Below, in pieces: positions 34,717-43,413 of a DNA stretch of 64,000 bases. The position numbers and the translations under genes are program-made. Each line of letters opens with the position of its first letter. Positions within the stretch are counted from its first letter, which is position 1. The notes under the pieces are model-generated. The model saw nothing but the letters and a program-made list of their open reading frames with translations, did no database searches and was not told the DNA's origin. Origin of the DNA: Cognatundibacterium luofuense (lineage in GTDB: Bacteria > Pseudomonadota > Gammaproteobacteria > Burkholderiales > Burkholderiaceae_D); assembly GCF_018139685.1 (NCBI RefSeq), contig NZ_JAGSPN010000008.1, forward strand, positions 1 to 64,000. Direction: 5' to 3'.

Positions 34717-35910
34717 ATGATCGAGACAATTATTGATTTTCTGTCAAATGGTCTGACCCGTGCGAGTGGCTGGCAGGTTTTCCTGTTCACCATGGTAGTG
34801 ACGCATATCACTATCGCCAGTGTGACCATTTTTCTGCACCGCTGCCAGGCACACCGTGCGCTGGAACTGCACGCGATTCCAAGTCATTTCTTCCGTTTCT
34901 GGCTGTGGATGACGACCGGTCAGGTCACCAAAGAATGGGCTGCGGTTCACCGTAAGCACCATGCTAAATGCGAAACCGAAGAAGATCCGCACAGCCCGCA
35001 AACCCGTGGCATCAAAAAAGTGCTGTTTGAAGGTGTTGAACTGTACCGTGAAGAAGCACGTAATCAGGAAACCCTGAAAAAATTCGGCCACGGCACACCG
35101 GACGACTGGATGGAACGCAATGTGTACAGCCGCTACACAGCACTGGGTATCGTGCTGATGCTGCTGATCGACGTTGCTCTGTTCGGCGTTCTGGGTCTGA
35201 CTGTCTGGGCTGTGCAAATGGCCTGGATTCCTGTGACTGCTGCCGGCATCATCAACGGTATTGGCCACTACTGGGGTTACCGTAACTTCGATTGCGAAGA
35301 CGCTTCCACAAACATCTTCCCTTGGGGCATTCTGATTGGTGGCGAAGAGCTGCACAACAATCACCATACTTTCGGTACTTCCGCCAAGCTGTCGTCCAAA
35401 TGGTATGAGTTCGATATCGGATGGATGTACATCCGCATTCTGGAAACCTGCGGTATGGCAACCGTGAAAAAAGTTGCGCCGGAACCGAAGTTTGACAGTC
35501 GGAAAAGTGCTGTGGACCTGGAAACTCTGCAGGCTGTCGTAGCGAACCGCTACGAAGTGATGGCGAAATACACCAAAACCCTGCGTAAAGCATGGGCGGT
35601 GGAAGTGGCTTCCCTGCGTGAAAAAGCACAGATTGAAGCGAACCGTCTGAAATCTGCAAAACAATTGCTGCAGGTAGAGCCAAGCAAATTGCTGGCAAGC
35701 CAGAAGCAGCAGTTGCAGGAAGTGCTGCAGCACAGTACCGTTCTGCAAACCATGCATGAAATGCGTGAAGAGCTGGCTCAGATCTGGGAACGCTCCACCA
35801 ACAGCCGTGAGCAGCTGGTGCAGCAATTGCAGGACTGGTGTGCCCGTGCGGAAGCATCCGGCATTCAGACTTTGCAAGAGTTCTCTCTGCGTCTGCGTAC
35901 CTACGCCTGA
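34717..35910 (+). CDS. Membrane fatty acid (acyl-CoA/acyl lipid delta-9 type) desaturase
   Basis: A 397-residue di-iron membrane desaturase. The three histidine boxes are HRCQAH (41–46), HRKHH (78–82) and HNNHH (213–217), with membrane helices around 22–40 and 140–175. It introduces a cis double bond in acyl chains, for membrane fluidity. The C-terminal ~110 residues (about 285–397) are unusually polar and helical with Gln/Leu/Lys-rich heptad-like stretches, a likely coiled-coil tail. A strong hairpin lies in the leader and a terminator follows. Confidence 0.9.
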   Translation: MIETIIDFLSNGLTRASGWQVFLFTMVVTHITIASVTIFLHRCQAHRALELHAIPSHFFRFWLWMTTGQVTKEWAAVHRKHHAKCETEEDPHSPQTRGIKKVLFEGVELYREEARNQETLKKFGHGTPDDWMERNVYSRYTALGIVLMLLIDVALFGVLGLTVWAVQMAWIPVTAAGIINGIGHYWGYRNFDCEDASTNIFPWGILIGGEELHNNHHTFGTSAKLSSKWYEFDIGWMYIRILETCGMATVKKVAPEPKFDSRKSAVDLETLQAVVANRYEVMAKYTKTLRKAWAVEVASLREKAQIEANRLKSAKQLLQVEPSKLLASQKQQLQEVLQHSTVLQTMHEMREELAQIWERSTNSREQLVQQLQDWCARAEASGIQTLQEFSLRLRTYA

Positions 35911-35960
35911 TCAGGTTCATTGCCTGCGCAGCTGGCAGGCCTGAGCTGAATCGAGCTAAA

Positions 35961-35993
35961 GCGCCGTTTCCGTTACTGGGAACGGCGTTTTTT
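35961..35993 (+). terminator. Rho-independent terminator of the desaturase gene
   Basis: GCGCCGTTTCC and GGGAACGGCGT pair around GTTACT and are followed by six T. Confidence 0.85.
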
Positions 35994-36114
35994 ATTTGCT
36001 TTGCGCATGAATTGCCCTGCAGCCTTCTGTTGCCTGATGTTGCTGTCCGGAGCTCCTCAGCGCAGTATTTCCATGTGTTTTGCCGGAGTTCGCTGAAAAC
36101 CGTGTCAGCAGCAT

Positions 36115-36212
36115 CAAAAATGCCTCAAATGCGGAGTTTTGCACAGCGATTGCGCTGTCGTCGGCAGAAAGTCCGGGCCTCCGGAAATCGCAGATGGCGA
36201 TCTTTGCATAGC
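36115..36212 (+). repeat. Dispersed intergenic element, copy C
   Basis: Core CTGTCGTCGGCAGAAAGTCC then GGGCCTCC (36155–36182), left arm AAATGCGGAGTTTTGCACAG and right arm AGATGGCGATCTTTGCATAG. It shares AAAATGCCTCAAATGCGGA with copy A and lies between the convergent desaturase and rpmG genes. Confidence 0.85.
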
Positions 36213-36459
36213 GTGTAACGGTAGAAGGCGTTCGTTGCTCAGATTATGTAAGGTACGAGGCGAGGGCGGGAGGGGAGCTGGCGGTCGTAGCCGGAAAAAT
36301 GTTTTGCCGGAGGCTGCCCTTATTTTCAGTACAGCTTATTCAGGTAATAACGATAAGGCGATAAGGCGATAAGGCGAAAGCAAATTACCATTGGTAATCG
36401 GGATCTGAAGCGGAAACCGAAGCGAAAATACAAGAGAGTATAAGAGAGCGACAGGCAAT

Positions 36460-36492
36460 AAAAAAAGCCCGATCAGAGATCAGGCTTTTTTT
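36460..36492 (-). terminator. Rho-independent terminator of rpmB–rpmG
   Basis: AAAAAAGCC(C)GATC and GATC(A)GGCTTTTTTT form a stem around AGA; on the minus strand a T-run follows. It ends about 17 bp from the rpmG stop. Confidence 0.85.
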
Positions 36493-36508
36493 GCGAAACC
36501 AAAACCGA

Positions 36509-36676
36509 TTATTTGATTTTTGTTTCTTTGTACAGCACGTGTTTACGTGCTTTTGGATCAAACTTCATGATCTCCATTTTTTCAGGCATTGTGCGCTTGT
36601 TTTTGGAGGTTGTGTAGAAGTGACCGGTGCCGGCTGTCGATTCCAGCTTGATTTTGTCGCGACCTGTTTTTGCCAT
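36509..36676 (-). CDS. rpmG: Ribosomal protein L33
   Basis: A 55-residue protein (ATG at 36676, TAA at 36509) beginning [20 protein letters not shown] and ending VLYKETKIK, which matches bacterial L33 of the cysteine-free type. It is a component of the 50S subunit. It lies 25 bp after rpmB, the usual order, and shares its transcript and terminator. Confidence 0.97.
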   Translation of the reverse strand: MAKTGRDKIKLESTAGTGHFYTTSKNKRTMPEKMEIMKFDPKARKHVLYKETKIK

Positions 36677-36701
36677 GATATTTTCCTAACAAAAGTTATG
36701 C

Positions 36702-36938
36702 TTACACTTTTTCGCCACGGGCACGCAGGTCAGCCAGAACAGCTTCGATACCGACTTTATCGATAACGCGCAGACCAGCATTAGACAAACGCAGAGAAAC
36801 CCAGCGGTTTTCAGATTCTACGAAGAAGCGACGATTTTGCAGGTTAGGCAAGAAACGACGTTTGGTTTTGTTGTTAGCGTGGGAAACGTTATTGCCAACC
36901 ATTGGCCCTTTCCCAGTTACTTGGCAAACACGTGCCAT
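36702..36938 (-). CDS. rpmB: Ribosomal protein L28
   Basis: A 78-residue protein starting [20 protein letters not shown] and containing [12 protein letters not shown], characteristic of L28 of the 50S subunit. The true start is ATG 36938 behind the site GGAGCTC; the frame is open to 37052 but the extension is leader sequence. A clear sigma-70 promoter is upstream. Confidence 0.97.
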   Translation of the reverse strand: MARVCQVTGKGPMVGNNVSHANNKTKRRFLPNLQNRRFFVESENRWVSLRLSNAGLRVIDKVGIEAVLADLRARGEKV

Positions 36939-36974
36939 GATGAGCTCCTTGATTCCGAATTTTGGAAAAACAGG

Positions 36975-37003
36975 ATTGTACGTAAAAAACGTAAATTTAT
37001 CAA
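36975..37003 (-). promoter_or_regulatory. Sigma-70 promoter of rpmB–rpmG
   Basis: On the minus strand TTGATA (36998–37003) and TACAAT (36975–36980) are separated by 17 bp. The -10 lies about 36 bp upstream of the rpmB start. Confidence 0.75.
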
Positions 37004-37061
37004 TGACTTGTGAAATAAAATTGTTAAATGTGATTTTCTTTAAATTTAACAATTTAAAATT

Positions 37062-37736
37062 TCACAGTAAACCCCGCTCCGCAAAAGAGAAAATCCCCGC
37101 TCTGGCAACGATAAAATGGTCCAGCACGCGTATCTCCAGTAACTGTAAAGCTTGTTGTAATTGCGCAGTCAATTGCTTGTCAGCAGCGCTGGGATCGCAG
37201 TTTCCGGACGGATGGTTGTGCGCCACAATGACGGAAGCCGCATGGTGATGCAAGGCTCGAACCGCCACTTCGCGCGGATAGACGCTGGCTTGCGTTAGTG
37301 TCCCGCGAAACATTTCTTCGGTCGTGATCAGCTTGTTCTGCACGTCCAGAAACAGGACACAGAAACATTCATACGTCCGGTTCGCAAACAGCAGGTGCAG
37401 ATAATCTTTCACAGCCTGCGGATTTGAAAGACTGACTTTTTCTTCGAGTTCTTCACGGATCGCACGTTTTGATAACTCCAGCACCGCCTGTAACTGCGCA
37501 AATTTGGCTTGTCCCAATCCGTGTATGCGACAGAATTCGGACAGCGGTGCGGCGAACATGCCGGATAAAGAACCGAATTCTTTCAGTAAATCACGTGCCA
37601 GATCGACCGCACTTTTTCCGGTAACCCCGGTACGTAAAAAAACGGCCAGCAACTCCGCATCAGATAAATGGCTCGCGCCCAGCCGGATCAGGCGTTCGCG
37701 CGGGCGGTCATCCTGTGGCCAGTCCAGAATCGTCAT
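37062..37736 (-). CDS. radC: RadC/MPN-domain DNA repair-associated protein
   Basis: A 224-residue protein with an N-terminal helix-hairpin-helix-like region (LIRLGASHLSDAELLAVFLRTG) and a C-terminal JAMM/MPN domain with the metal motif HNHPSGNCDPSAAD. RadC proteins were linked to DNA repair, but their activity is unsettled. Its position between rpmB and the divergent fkpB gene is usual for proteobacteria. Confidence 0.93.
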   Translation of the reverse strand: MTILDWPQDDRPRERLIRLGASHLSDAELLAVFLRTGVTGKSAVDLARDLLKEFGSLSGMFAAPLSEFCRIHGLGQAKFAQLQAVLELSKRAIREELEEKVSLSNPQAVKDYLHLLFANRTYECFCVLFLDVQNKLITTEEMFRGTLTQASVYPREVAVRALHHHAASVIVAHNHPSGNCDPSAADKQLTAQLQQALQLLEIRVLDHFIVARAGIFSFAERGLL

Positions 37737-37835
37737 CTAACCCTCCTGTCATATCAAGACTTCCGTGTTTTCGCGGTGCGTTCCTGCAAGCTGGCTTACA
37801 ATATGCGCTTATTTGAAAACGCCGGAATATTTACT

Positions 37836-38291
37836 ATGAGTGAAAGCACCCCATTGCGCGTACAGAGCGATTCGTATCTGACTTTGCATTACCGTCTGGC
37901 TACGCTGGATGGTGAAAATATTATCAGTACTTTTGATGAAAATCCGGCAACTTTACAATTGGGAACAGGACAACTTGCACCCGAACTGGAAAATGCACTG
38001 ATTGGTCTGGAAGACGGCTCTCACACCAGCCAGGAATTGCCGCCGGAAAAAGCGTTCGGACCACGTAATCCGGATCTGATTCAGCGTGTTTCAGCACAAA
38101 CCCTGAAAGAAAATTCTGCGTTCGGCGAACAATACGTGATTGGTGATCTGGTGGAATTTGCCGCGCCGTCCGGCGGTCGCTTCGCCGGCATTCTGCGCGC
38201 AATGGATGACAATGGTTATTTGTTTGACTTTAACCATCCGCTGGCCGGTCAGACCGTGATTTTTGAAACCCGCATTATCGGTATTCTGTAA
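37836..38291 (+). CDS. fkpB: FKBP-type peptidyl-prolyl isomerase, SlpA/FkpB type
   Basis: A 151-residue SlyD/SlpA-like isomerase: it starts [21 protein letters not shown], has the FKBP strands [22 protein letters not shown] and an inserted flap domain ([19 protein letters not shown]), and ends [14 protein letters not shown]. It speeds proline isomerisation and acts as a chaperone. I chose ATG 37836 on homology; upstream codons to 37668 are promoter and radC-overlapping sequence. The adjacency to ispH (5 bp) is the standard fkpB–ispH pair. Confidence 0.92.
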   Translation: MSESTPLRVQSDSYLTLHYRLATLDGENIISTFDENPATLQLGTGQLAPELENALIGLEDGSHTSQELPPEKAFGPRNPDLIQRVSAQTLKENSAFGEQYVIGDLVEFAAPSGGRFAGILRAMDDNGYLFDFNHPLAGQTVIFETRIIGIL

Positions 38292-38296
38292 ATAAA

Positions 38297-39241
38297 ATGG
38301 ATAAAGAGATTCTGTTAGCTCAGCCGCGCGGTTTTTGCGCCGGCGTTGACCGTGCCATTGAAATCGTAGAACGTGCGCTGAAACAATTCGGCGCACCGAT
38401 TTATGTACGTCATGAAATCGTGCATAACGCTTTTGTGGTGAATGATTTGCGCGAGAAGGGCGCGGTATTCATTGAGAATCTGGAAGATGTACCGGCCGGT
38501 GAAACACTGATTTTCTCTGCACACGGCGTGTCTCAGGCGGTGCGTCGTGAAGCGGAAGCGCGTGGTGTGACGGTGTTTGACGCGACTTGTCCGCTGGTGA
38601 CAAAAGTCCATATCGAAGTCGCTAAAATGCGCAAGGAAGAGCGCGAAATCATCATGATCGGCCATGCTGGTCACCCTGAAGTGGAAGGTACGATGGGGCA
38701 GGTGGACGATGGTATTCATCTGGTGGAAACCGTTGAAGACGTTGCACGCCTGCAGGTGGCGGATCCTGAGAAACTGGCCTATGTATCGCAAACCACCTTG
38801 TCGGTCGATGATACGGCTGACATTATCGCGGCGCTGAAAGCCCGTTTTCCGGCGATTGCTGAACCAAAGAAAGGCGACATCTGCTACGCCACTACCAATC
38901 GTCAGCAGGCCGTGAAATTCATGGCGCCGCAAGTGGAAGTAGTGATTGTTGTCGGCAGCCCTAACAGCTCGAATTCGAACCGTTTACGCGAAGTGGCTGA
39001 GAAAGTCGGCGCCAAAGCGTATATGGTTGATCATGCTTCTCAGATTCAGCCAGTCTGGCTGGAAGGTGTTTCCCGTGTTGGCCTGACTGCCGGTGCTTCA
39101 GCGCCGGAAGTGCTGGTGAAGGAAGTGATTGAGCGTCTGCGTGAGCTGGGTGCGAAGTCAGTTCGTCCGCTGGAAGGTGTTGAAGAGAATGTCACATTCC
39201 CGTTACCGAAAGGCTTAACCGGGCAACCTGCCGTTAATTAA
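38297..39241 (+). CDS. ispH: 4-hydroxy-3-methylbut-2-enyl diphosphate reductase
   Basis: A 314-residue iron-sulfur enzyme for the last step of the MEP isoprenoid pathway, forming IPP and DMAPP. The three cluster cysteines are in [15 protein letters not shown] (Cys14), [12 protein letters not shown] and [11 protein letters not shown], and the substrate motifs [21 protein letters not shown] and [12 protein letters not shown] are present. Length is normal. Confidence 0.96.
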   Translation: MDKEILLAQPRGFCAGVDRAIEIVERALKQFGAPIYVRHEIVHNAFVVNDLREKGAVFIENLEDVPAGETLIFSAHGVSQAVRREAEARGVTVFDATCPLVTKVHIEVAKMRKEEREIIMIGHAGHPEVEGTMGQVDDGIHLVETVEDVARLQVADPEKLAYVSQTTLSVDDTADIIAALKARFPAIAEPKKGDICYATTNRQQAVKFMAPQVEVVIVVGSPNSSNSNRLREVAEKVGAKAYMVDHASQIQPVWLEGVSRVGLTAGASAPEVLVKEVIERLRELGAKSVRPLEGVEENVTFPLPKGLTGQPAVN

Positions 39242-39530
39242 AAGGTAATTTGCTGATATCTGAACAAAGTTCTCTGTAAGGCGATTATTCGATATTTTGT
39301 TTTGCAAAACCGTGCTTAAGATGTGCTCCTGCCAAAAAACAGGCGCCATCCCGCACCTCAAAAGGTGTATGCTGGTCTTGTGATTTTGTGGAAAATACTT
39401 AGGATAAGGTGGTTTTTATACCACGGCGTCCTGAAAATGGCTGGGTATAATCCGGCCACCAACCCCGGACTATCCACCGGTCAAAATATTAGAAGAGCTT
39501 TTACCAAAAGTTGCAGAGGAGAGGTTTGTT

Positions 39531-39587
39531 ATGTGTATCACACGCAGTATTTTCACTCCCGATATGATGACCCGCGACTTCAGATAG
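39531..39587 (+). CDS. Possible 18-residue leader peptide
   Basis: ATG at 39531 behind GAGGAGAG (about 39515–39523) opens a short frame, MCITRSIFTPDMMTRDFR, ending in TAG. A terminator hairpin follows at once, and then livH. This is the layout of a translated leader controlling read-through, or of a small independent peptide gene. The peptide has two Ile but no Leu or Val run, so classical branched-chain attenuation is not obvious. Unproven. Confidence 0.4.
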   Translation: MCITRSIFTPDMMTRDFR

Positions 39588-39600
39588 TTAGCGGAAGCTG

Positions 39601-39632
39601 AACGGCACCGTTTCGTACGGATGCCGTTTTTT
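39601..39632 (+). terminator. Rho-independent terminator before livH
   Basis: AACGGCA and TGCCGTT with additional CGT/ACG pairing form the stem, followed by six T. It could end the ispH or leader transcript, or act as an attenuator of the liv operon. Confidence 0.8.
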
Positions 39633-39722
39633 GTTATCTGAAGTCCTGAACGTCAGGCAGCGCTGAACACGGCAACCCCTGACTTACCAGAAACACTGAT
39701 TCATTCATTGAGAGAGAAGTAT

Positions 39723-40652
39723 ATGGATACCTTTATCCAACAGTTAATTAACGGTCTGGTCACAGGCTCGATGTATGCACTGGTTGCACTCGGATACACC
39801 ATGGTGTACGGGGTGCTGAACCTGATTAACTTTGCGCACGGTGACGTGCTGATGATCGGCGCTATGGCCGGTATCAGTATTCTGAAACTGCTGCTGGTCC
39901 ATGCACCGGGTCTGCCGGGCATCGTCATGCTGATCATCGCGATTCTCGGCGCGATCCCGATTTGTATGATCGTGAATATTCTGATCGAACGTATCGCTTA
40001 TCGTCGCTTGCGTAATGCGCCGCGTCTGGCACCGCTGATCACAGCGATCGGTGTGTCGATTCTGGTGCAAACCCTGGCGATGATGATCTGGGGCCGCAGC
40101 CCGATCCCGTTCCCTTCCGTGATGCCGACCATGCCGGTGTTCATCGGTAATGCCGTGATTTCCCAGACGCAGATTCTGTTGCTGATTCTGGCGTTGGTAT
40201 CGATGATTGGCCTCGTACTGCTGGTTGAAAAAACCAAAATGGGCCGCGCGATGCGTGCTACCGCTGAAAATCCGCGTGTTGCAGGTTTGATGGGTGTGAA
40301 CTCAAACAGCGTGATTGTTGCTACTTTCGGTATCGGCGCTGCATTGGCTGCCGTTGCCGGTGTGATGTGGGCAGCGAACTATTCTTCCGCACAGTTTGCA
40401 ATGGGCTTTGTTCCCGGCCTGAAAGCGTTCTCCGCAGCCGTACTGGGTGGTATCGGCAATATCTACGGTGCAATGCTGGGCGGGATTCTGCTGGGCATTA
40501 TCGAAGCGCTGGGTGCCGGTTATATCGGTGACCTGACTGGTGGCGTGTTGGGCAGTCACTATCAGGATATCTTCGCATTCGTTGTACTGATTATCGTCCT
40601 GACCCTGCGTCCATCCGGCATTATGGGTGAACGTGTTGCTGACCGTGCCTGA
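39723..40652 (+). CDS. livH: Branched-chain amino acid ABC transporter permease LivH
   Basis: A 309-residue inner-membrane permease: it begins MDTFIQQLINGLVTGSMYAL and has the typical LGYTMVYGVLNLINFAHGDV and TAIGVSILVQ segments, with about eight membrane helices. ATG 39723 is preceded by AGAGAGAAG. It forms the channel with LivM. The periplasmic binding protein gene (livK-like) is not next to it in this window. Confidence 0.93.
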   Translation: MDTFIQQLINGLVTGSMYALVALGYTMVYGVLNLINFAHGDVLMIGAMAGISILKLLLVHAPGLPGIVMLIIAILGAIPICMIVNILIERIAYRRLRNAPRLAPLITAIGVSILVQTLAMMIWGRSPIPFPSVMPTMPVFIGNAVISQTQILLLILALVSMIGLVLLVEKTKMGRAMRATAENPRVAGLMGVNSNSVIVATFGIGAALAAVAGVMWAANYSSAQFAMGFVPGLKAFSAAVLGGIGNIYGAMLGGILLGIIEALGAGYIGDLTGGVLGSHYQDIFAFVVLIIVLTLRPSGIMGERVADRA

Positions 40653-40663
40653 GGAGTTGAAGA

Positions 40664-41845
40664 ATGTCTTCTGTATTTGATACGAAAGCCAATCCGGCCA
40701 AGGCGTATACCAGTCTCGGTCTGCTGGCAGTTGTTTTGATTGCGTTCCCGTTTATTTCCGCGAATTTCGGTAATTCCTGGGTACGTATTGTTGATATGGC
40801 GCTGCTGTACATCATGCTGGCGCTGGGTCTGAATATTGTGGTTGGCTTTGCCGGTTTACTGGACCTGGGCTATATCGCATTTTATGCAGTGGGTGCATAT
40901 CTGGCAGGCATTTTTATGTCCCCTCAGTTTGCTACCATTCTTGAGTCTGTCGTCGAAAACTATCCAGTATTCGGTGCCTCACTGATCGAATGGTTCGGGC
41001 CTGAAATTGCCACAAAGGGTATTCACCTTTCTGTCTGGATCATTATCCCGATTGCAGCAATTATTGCTGGTGCCTGCGGTGCATTGCTCGGCGCACCAAC
41101 GCTGAAGCTGCGCGGCGATTATCTGGCGATCGTCACACTGGGTTTCGGTGAAATTATCCGTATTTTCATGAACAACATGAATGCGCCGATCAATTTTACG
41201 AACGGTCCGCAAGGGATCAATATGGTTGATCCTGTCAAAATCGGTGGTGTTTCTCTGGCAGGTGAAGCCGGTGTAGTAGACCTGTTTGGTTACCAGATGC
41301 CATCAGTCAATGCGTATTACTTCCTGTTCCTGGCACTGTGCGTACTGATCGTCGTTGTATCTCTGCGCCTGCAGGATTCCCGTCTGGGTCGTGCATGGGT
41401 TGCAATCCGTGAAGATGAGATTGCGGCAAAAGCGATGGGTATCAATACCCGTAATGTGAAGTTGCTGGCGTTCTCGATGGGCGCATCCTTCGGCGGTGTT
41501 TCCGGTGCGATGTTCGGTACTTTCCAGGGCTTCGTTTCTCCTGAATCGTTTTCGCTGATGGAATCGATTGTGATTCTGGCGATGGTGGTGCTCGGTGGTA
41601 TCGGTCATATTCCTGGTGTGATTCTGGGTGCGGTACTCCTTGCAGCCTTGCCCGAAGTATTGCGTCACATCGTTGAACCAGTACAAATGACATTGTTCGG
41701 CAAAGTACTGATTGAAGCAGAAGTGTTGCGCCAGTTGCTGTACGGTCTGACGATGGTTCTGGTCATGCTGAATCGTCCGGCTGGTTTGTGGCCAGCACCA
41801 AAACACGAAGATAAAGTTCCGGCGACATCGGATGCAGCAGCGTAA
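40664..41845 (+). CDS. livM: Branched-chain amino acid ABC transporter permease LivM
   Basis: A 393-residue permease with about ten membrane helices. Family segments include YIMLALGLNIVVGFAGLLDLGYIAFYAVGA (residues ~46–75), LRGDYLAIVTLGFGEIIRI and VAIREDEIAAKAMGIN, the last being the ATPase-docking loop. It pairs with LivH and the LivG/LivF ATPases. A GAGGAGTTG site precedes the ATG. Confidence 0.93.
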   Translation: MSSVFDTKANPAKAYTSLGLLAVVLIAFPFISANFGNSWVRIVDMALLYIMLALGLNIVVGFAGLLDLGYIAFYAVGAYLAGIFMSPQFATILESVVENYPVFGASLIEWFGPEIATKGIHLSVWIIIPIAAIIAGACGALLGAPTLKLRGDYLAIVTLGFGEIIRIFMNNMNAPINFTNGPQGINMVDPVKIGGVSLAGEAGVVDLFGYQMPSVNAYYFLFLALCVLIVVVSLRLQDSRLGRAWVAIREDEIAAKAMGINTRNVKLLAFSMGASFGGVSGAMFGTFQGFVSPESFSLMESIVILAMVVLGGIGHIPGVILGAVLLAALPEVLRHIVEPVQMTLFGKVLIEAEVLRQLLYGLTMVLVMLNRPAGLWPAPKHEDKVPATSDAAA

Positions 41846-41855
41846 GGACGTGAAC

Positions 41856-42626
41856 ATGACTCAAACCATTCTGAAAATTCAGGGCGCAAACAAACGCTTT
41901 GGTGGCCTGCAGGCATTGTCCAATGTCGGCATTGAAATTAAACAGGGACAAATCTACGGATTGATTGGCCCTAACGGTGCCGGTAAAACCACTTTCTTTA
42001 ACGTGATTACCGGTTTGTATCAGCCTGATACCGGTACGTTTGAACTGGATGGCAAACCGTATTCCCCGTCTGCACCGCATGATGTGGCCCGTGCCGGTAT
42101 TGCGCGTACTTTCCAGAACATCCGTTTGTTCGGTGAAATGACTGCGCTGGAAAACGTGATGGTCGGACGCCACGTGCGTACCCATCAGGGTGTGTTCGGT
42201 GCAATTTTCCATCACGCGGCAGCCCGTAAAGAGGAAGCAGAAACCCGTGCCCGTGCACAGGAATTGCTGGATTTTGTCGGTATTGGTCAGTTTGCCGACC
42301 GTACTTCCAAATATTTGTCTTACGGCGATCAGCGTCGTCTGGAAATCGCCCGTGCGCTGGCGACAGATCCAAAGCTGCTGGCGCTGGACGAACCTGCCGC
42401 AGGTATGAATGCAACAGAAAAACTGGGCCTGCGTGAATTGCTGGTCAAGATTAAGGCGCAGGGAAAAACGATTCTCCTGATTGAGCACGACGTGAAGCTG
42501 ATGATGGGTCTGTGTGACCGTATCACAGTGCTGGACTACGGTAAGCCAATTGCAGAAGGGGTTCCGGCAGAAATTCAGAGTAACCCGGCGGTGATTGAAG
42601 CCTACCTGGGCGGAGGAGGACACTAA
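41856..42626 (+). CDS. livG: Branched-chain amino acid ABC transporter ATPase LivG
   Basis: A 256-residue ATPase with Walker A GPNGAGKTT, signature LSYGDQRRLEIARAL and Walker B LLALDEPAAGMN, and the H-loop IEHDVKLMM. LivG types are recognised by YGDQRRLE. I chose ATG 41856 (AAGGACG upstream) rather than the earlier ATG at 41832 inside the end of livM. Its stop overlaps the livF start by one base. Confidence 0.93.
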   Translation: MTQTILKIQGANKRFGGLQALSNVGIEIKQGQIYGLIGPNGAGKTTFFNVITGLYQPDTGTFELDGKPYSPSAPHDVARAGIARTFQNIRLFGEMTALENVMVGRHVRTHQGVFGAIFHHAAARKEEAETRARAQELLDFVGIGQFADRTSKYLSYGDQRRLEIARALATDPKLLALDEPAAGMNATEKLGLRELLVKIKAQGKTILLIEHDVKLMMGLCDRITVLDYGKPIAEGVPAEIQSNPAVIEAYLGGGGH

Positions 42627-43351
42627 TGAAAGAAAATGTACTGAAAGTCAGCCAGCTGAAGGTGGCATACGGCGGTATCAAAGCGGTAAAAGGCATTGAT
42701 CTGGAAGTTAACCGTGGCGAACTGGTCACCCTGATCGGTGCGAATGGCGCGGGTAAAACCACGACGCTGAAAGCGATTACCGGCACGCTGCCCAGCTGCA
42801 AAACCGAAGGTGAGATTTTTTATCTGGGTAAGCAGATTCGCGGCAGCCAGTCATTCCAGCTGGTATCTCAGCGTCTGGCGATGGTGCCGGAAGGCCGTGG
42901 TGTATTCACCCGCATGACGATTCATGAAAATCTGCTCATGGGTGCATTCACCCGTGACGATAAAGCAGGTATCGAAGCGGATGTTGAAAAATGGTATGGC
43001 ATTTTCCCGCGTCTGAAAGAGCGTTCCGCTCAGTTGGCCGGTACTTTGTCCGGCGGTGAGCAGCAAATGCTGGCAATGGCGCGTGCGCTGATGAGCCATC
43101 CTGAATTGCTGTTGCTGGACGAGCCTTCGATGGGTCTGTCACCGATTATGGTGGAAAAGATCTTTGAAGTGATTCGTAACGTGTCGGCTGAGGGCGTCAC
43201 GATCCTGCTGGTTGAGCAAAATGCGAAACTGTCCTTGCAGGCAGCACACCGTGGCTATGTGATGGAATCCGGCGTGATTACCATGAACGGTGATGCGAAA
43301 GATATGCTGAATGATCCTAAAGTTCAGGCGGCATATCTGGGCGAAGGCTGA
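42626..43351 (+). CDS. livF: Branched-chain amino acid ABC transporter ATPase LivF
   Basis: A 241-residue ATPase with Walker A GANGAGKTT, signature LSGGEQQMLAMARAL, Walker B LLLLDEPSMGLSP and H-loop VEQNAKLSL. The segment VPEGRGVFTRMTIHENLLMG is diagnostic of LivF. It completes the transporter, and a terminator follows 25 bp after the stop. Confidence 0.95.
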   Translation: MKENVLKVSQLKVAYGGIKAVKGIDLEVNRGELVTLIGANGAGKTTTLKAITGTLPSCKTEGEIFYLGKQIRGSQSFQLVSQRLAMVPEGRGVFTRMTIHENLLMGAFTRDDKAGIEADVEKWYGIFPRLKERSAQLAGTLSGGEQQMLAMARALMSHPELLLLDEPSMGLSPIMVEKIFEVIRNVSAEGVTILLVEQNAKLSLQAAHRGYVMESGVITMNGDAKDMLNDPKVQAAYLGEG

Positions 43352-43375
43352 TTTCACACAGCAACGAGCTGGATG

Positions 43376-43411
43376 AAAACCCGGTCAGTCAAAACTGACC
43401 GGGTTTTGTTT
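43376..43411 (+). terminator. Rho-independent terminator of livHMGF
   Basis: AAAACCCGGTCAGT and ACTGACCGGGTTTT form a perfect 14-bp stem with loop CAAA, ending in T-runs on both strands. It probably also ends the convergent phasin transcript. Confidence 0.92.
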
Positions 43412-43413
43412 TA

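Larger units (their letters stand above)
35911..36459. other. Convergent intergenic region with repeat copy C
   Basis: About 550 bp with the desaturase terminator, dispersed element copy C (36115–36212) and a short tandem run of GATAAGGC x3 near 36353–36376. Downstream of the copy it is purine-rich. No gene is supported. Confidence 0.5.
39242..39722. other. Leader region before livH
   Basis: About 480 bp. It contains a -10-like TATAAT (39446–39451), an 18-codon ORF with a strong ribosome site (39531–39587) and, 13 bp after its stop, a Rho-independent terminator (39601–39632) before the livH ribosome site. The frame 39323–39601 overlaps the small ORF and has no good start. A start-proximal hairpin GTGGT/ACCAC lies near 39408–39423. 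Confidence 0.5.

Noticed and set aside
39323-39601. Open frame of 92 codons before livH
   Set aside because: It has no good ribosome site and overlaps the small ORF at 39531 in another frame; composition is not protein-like.
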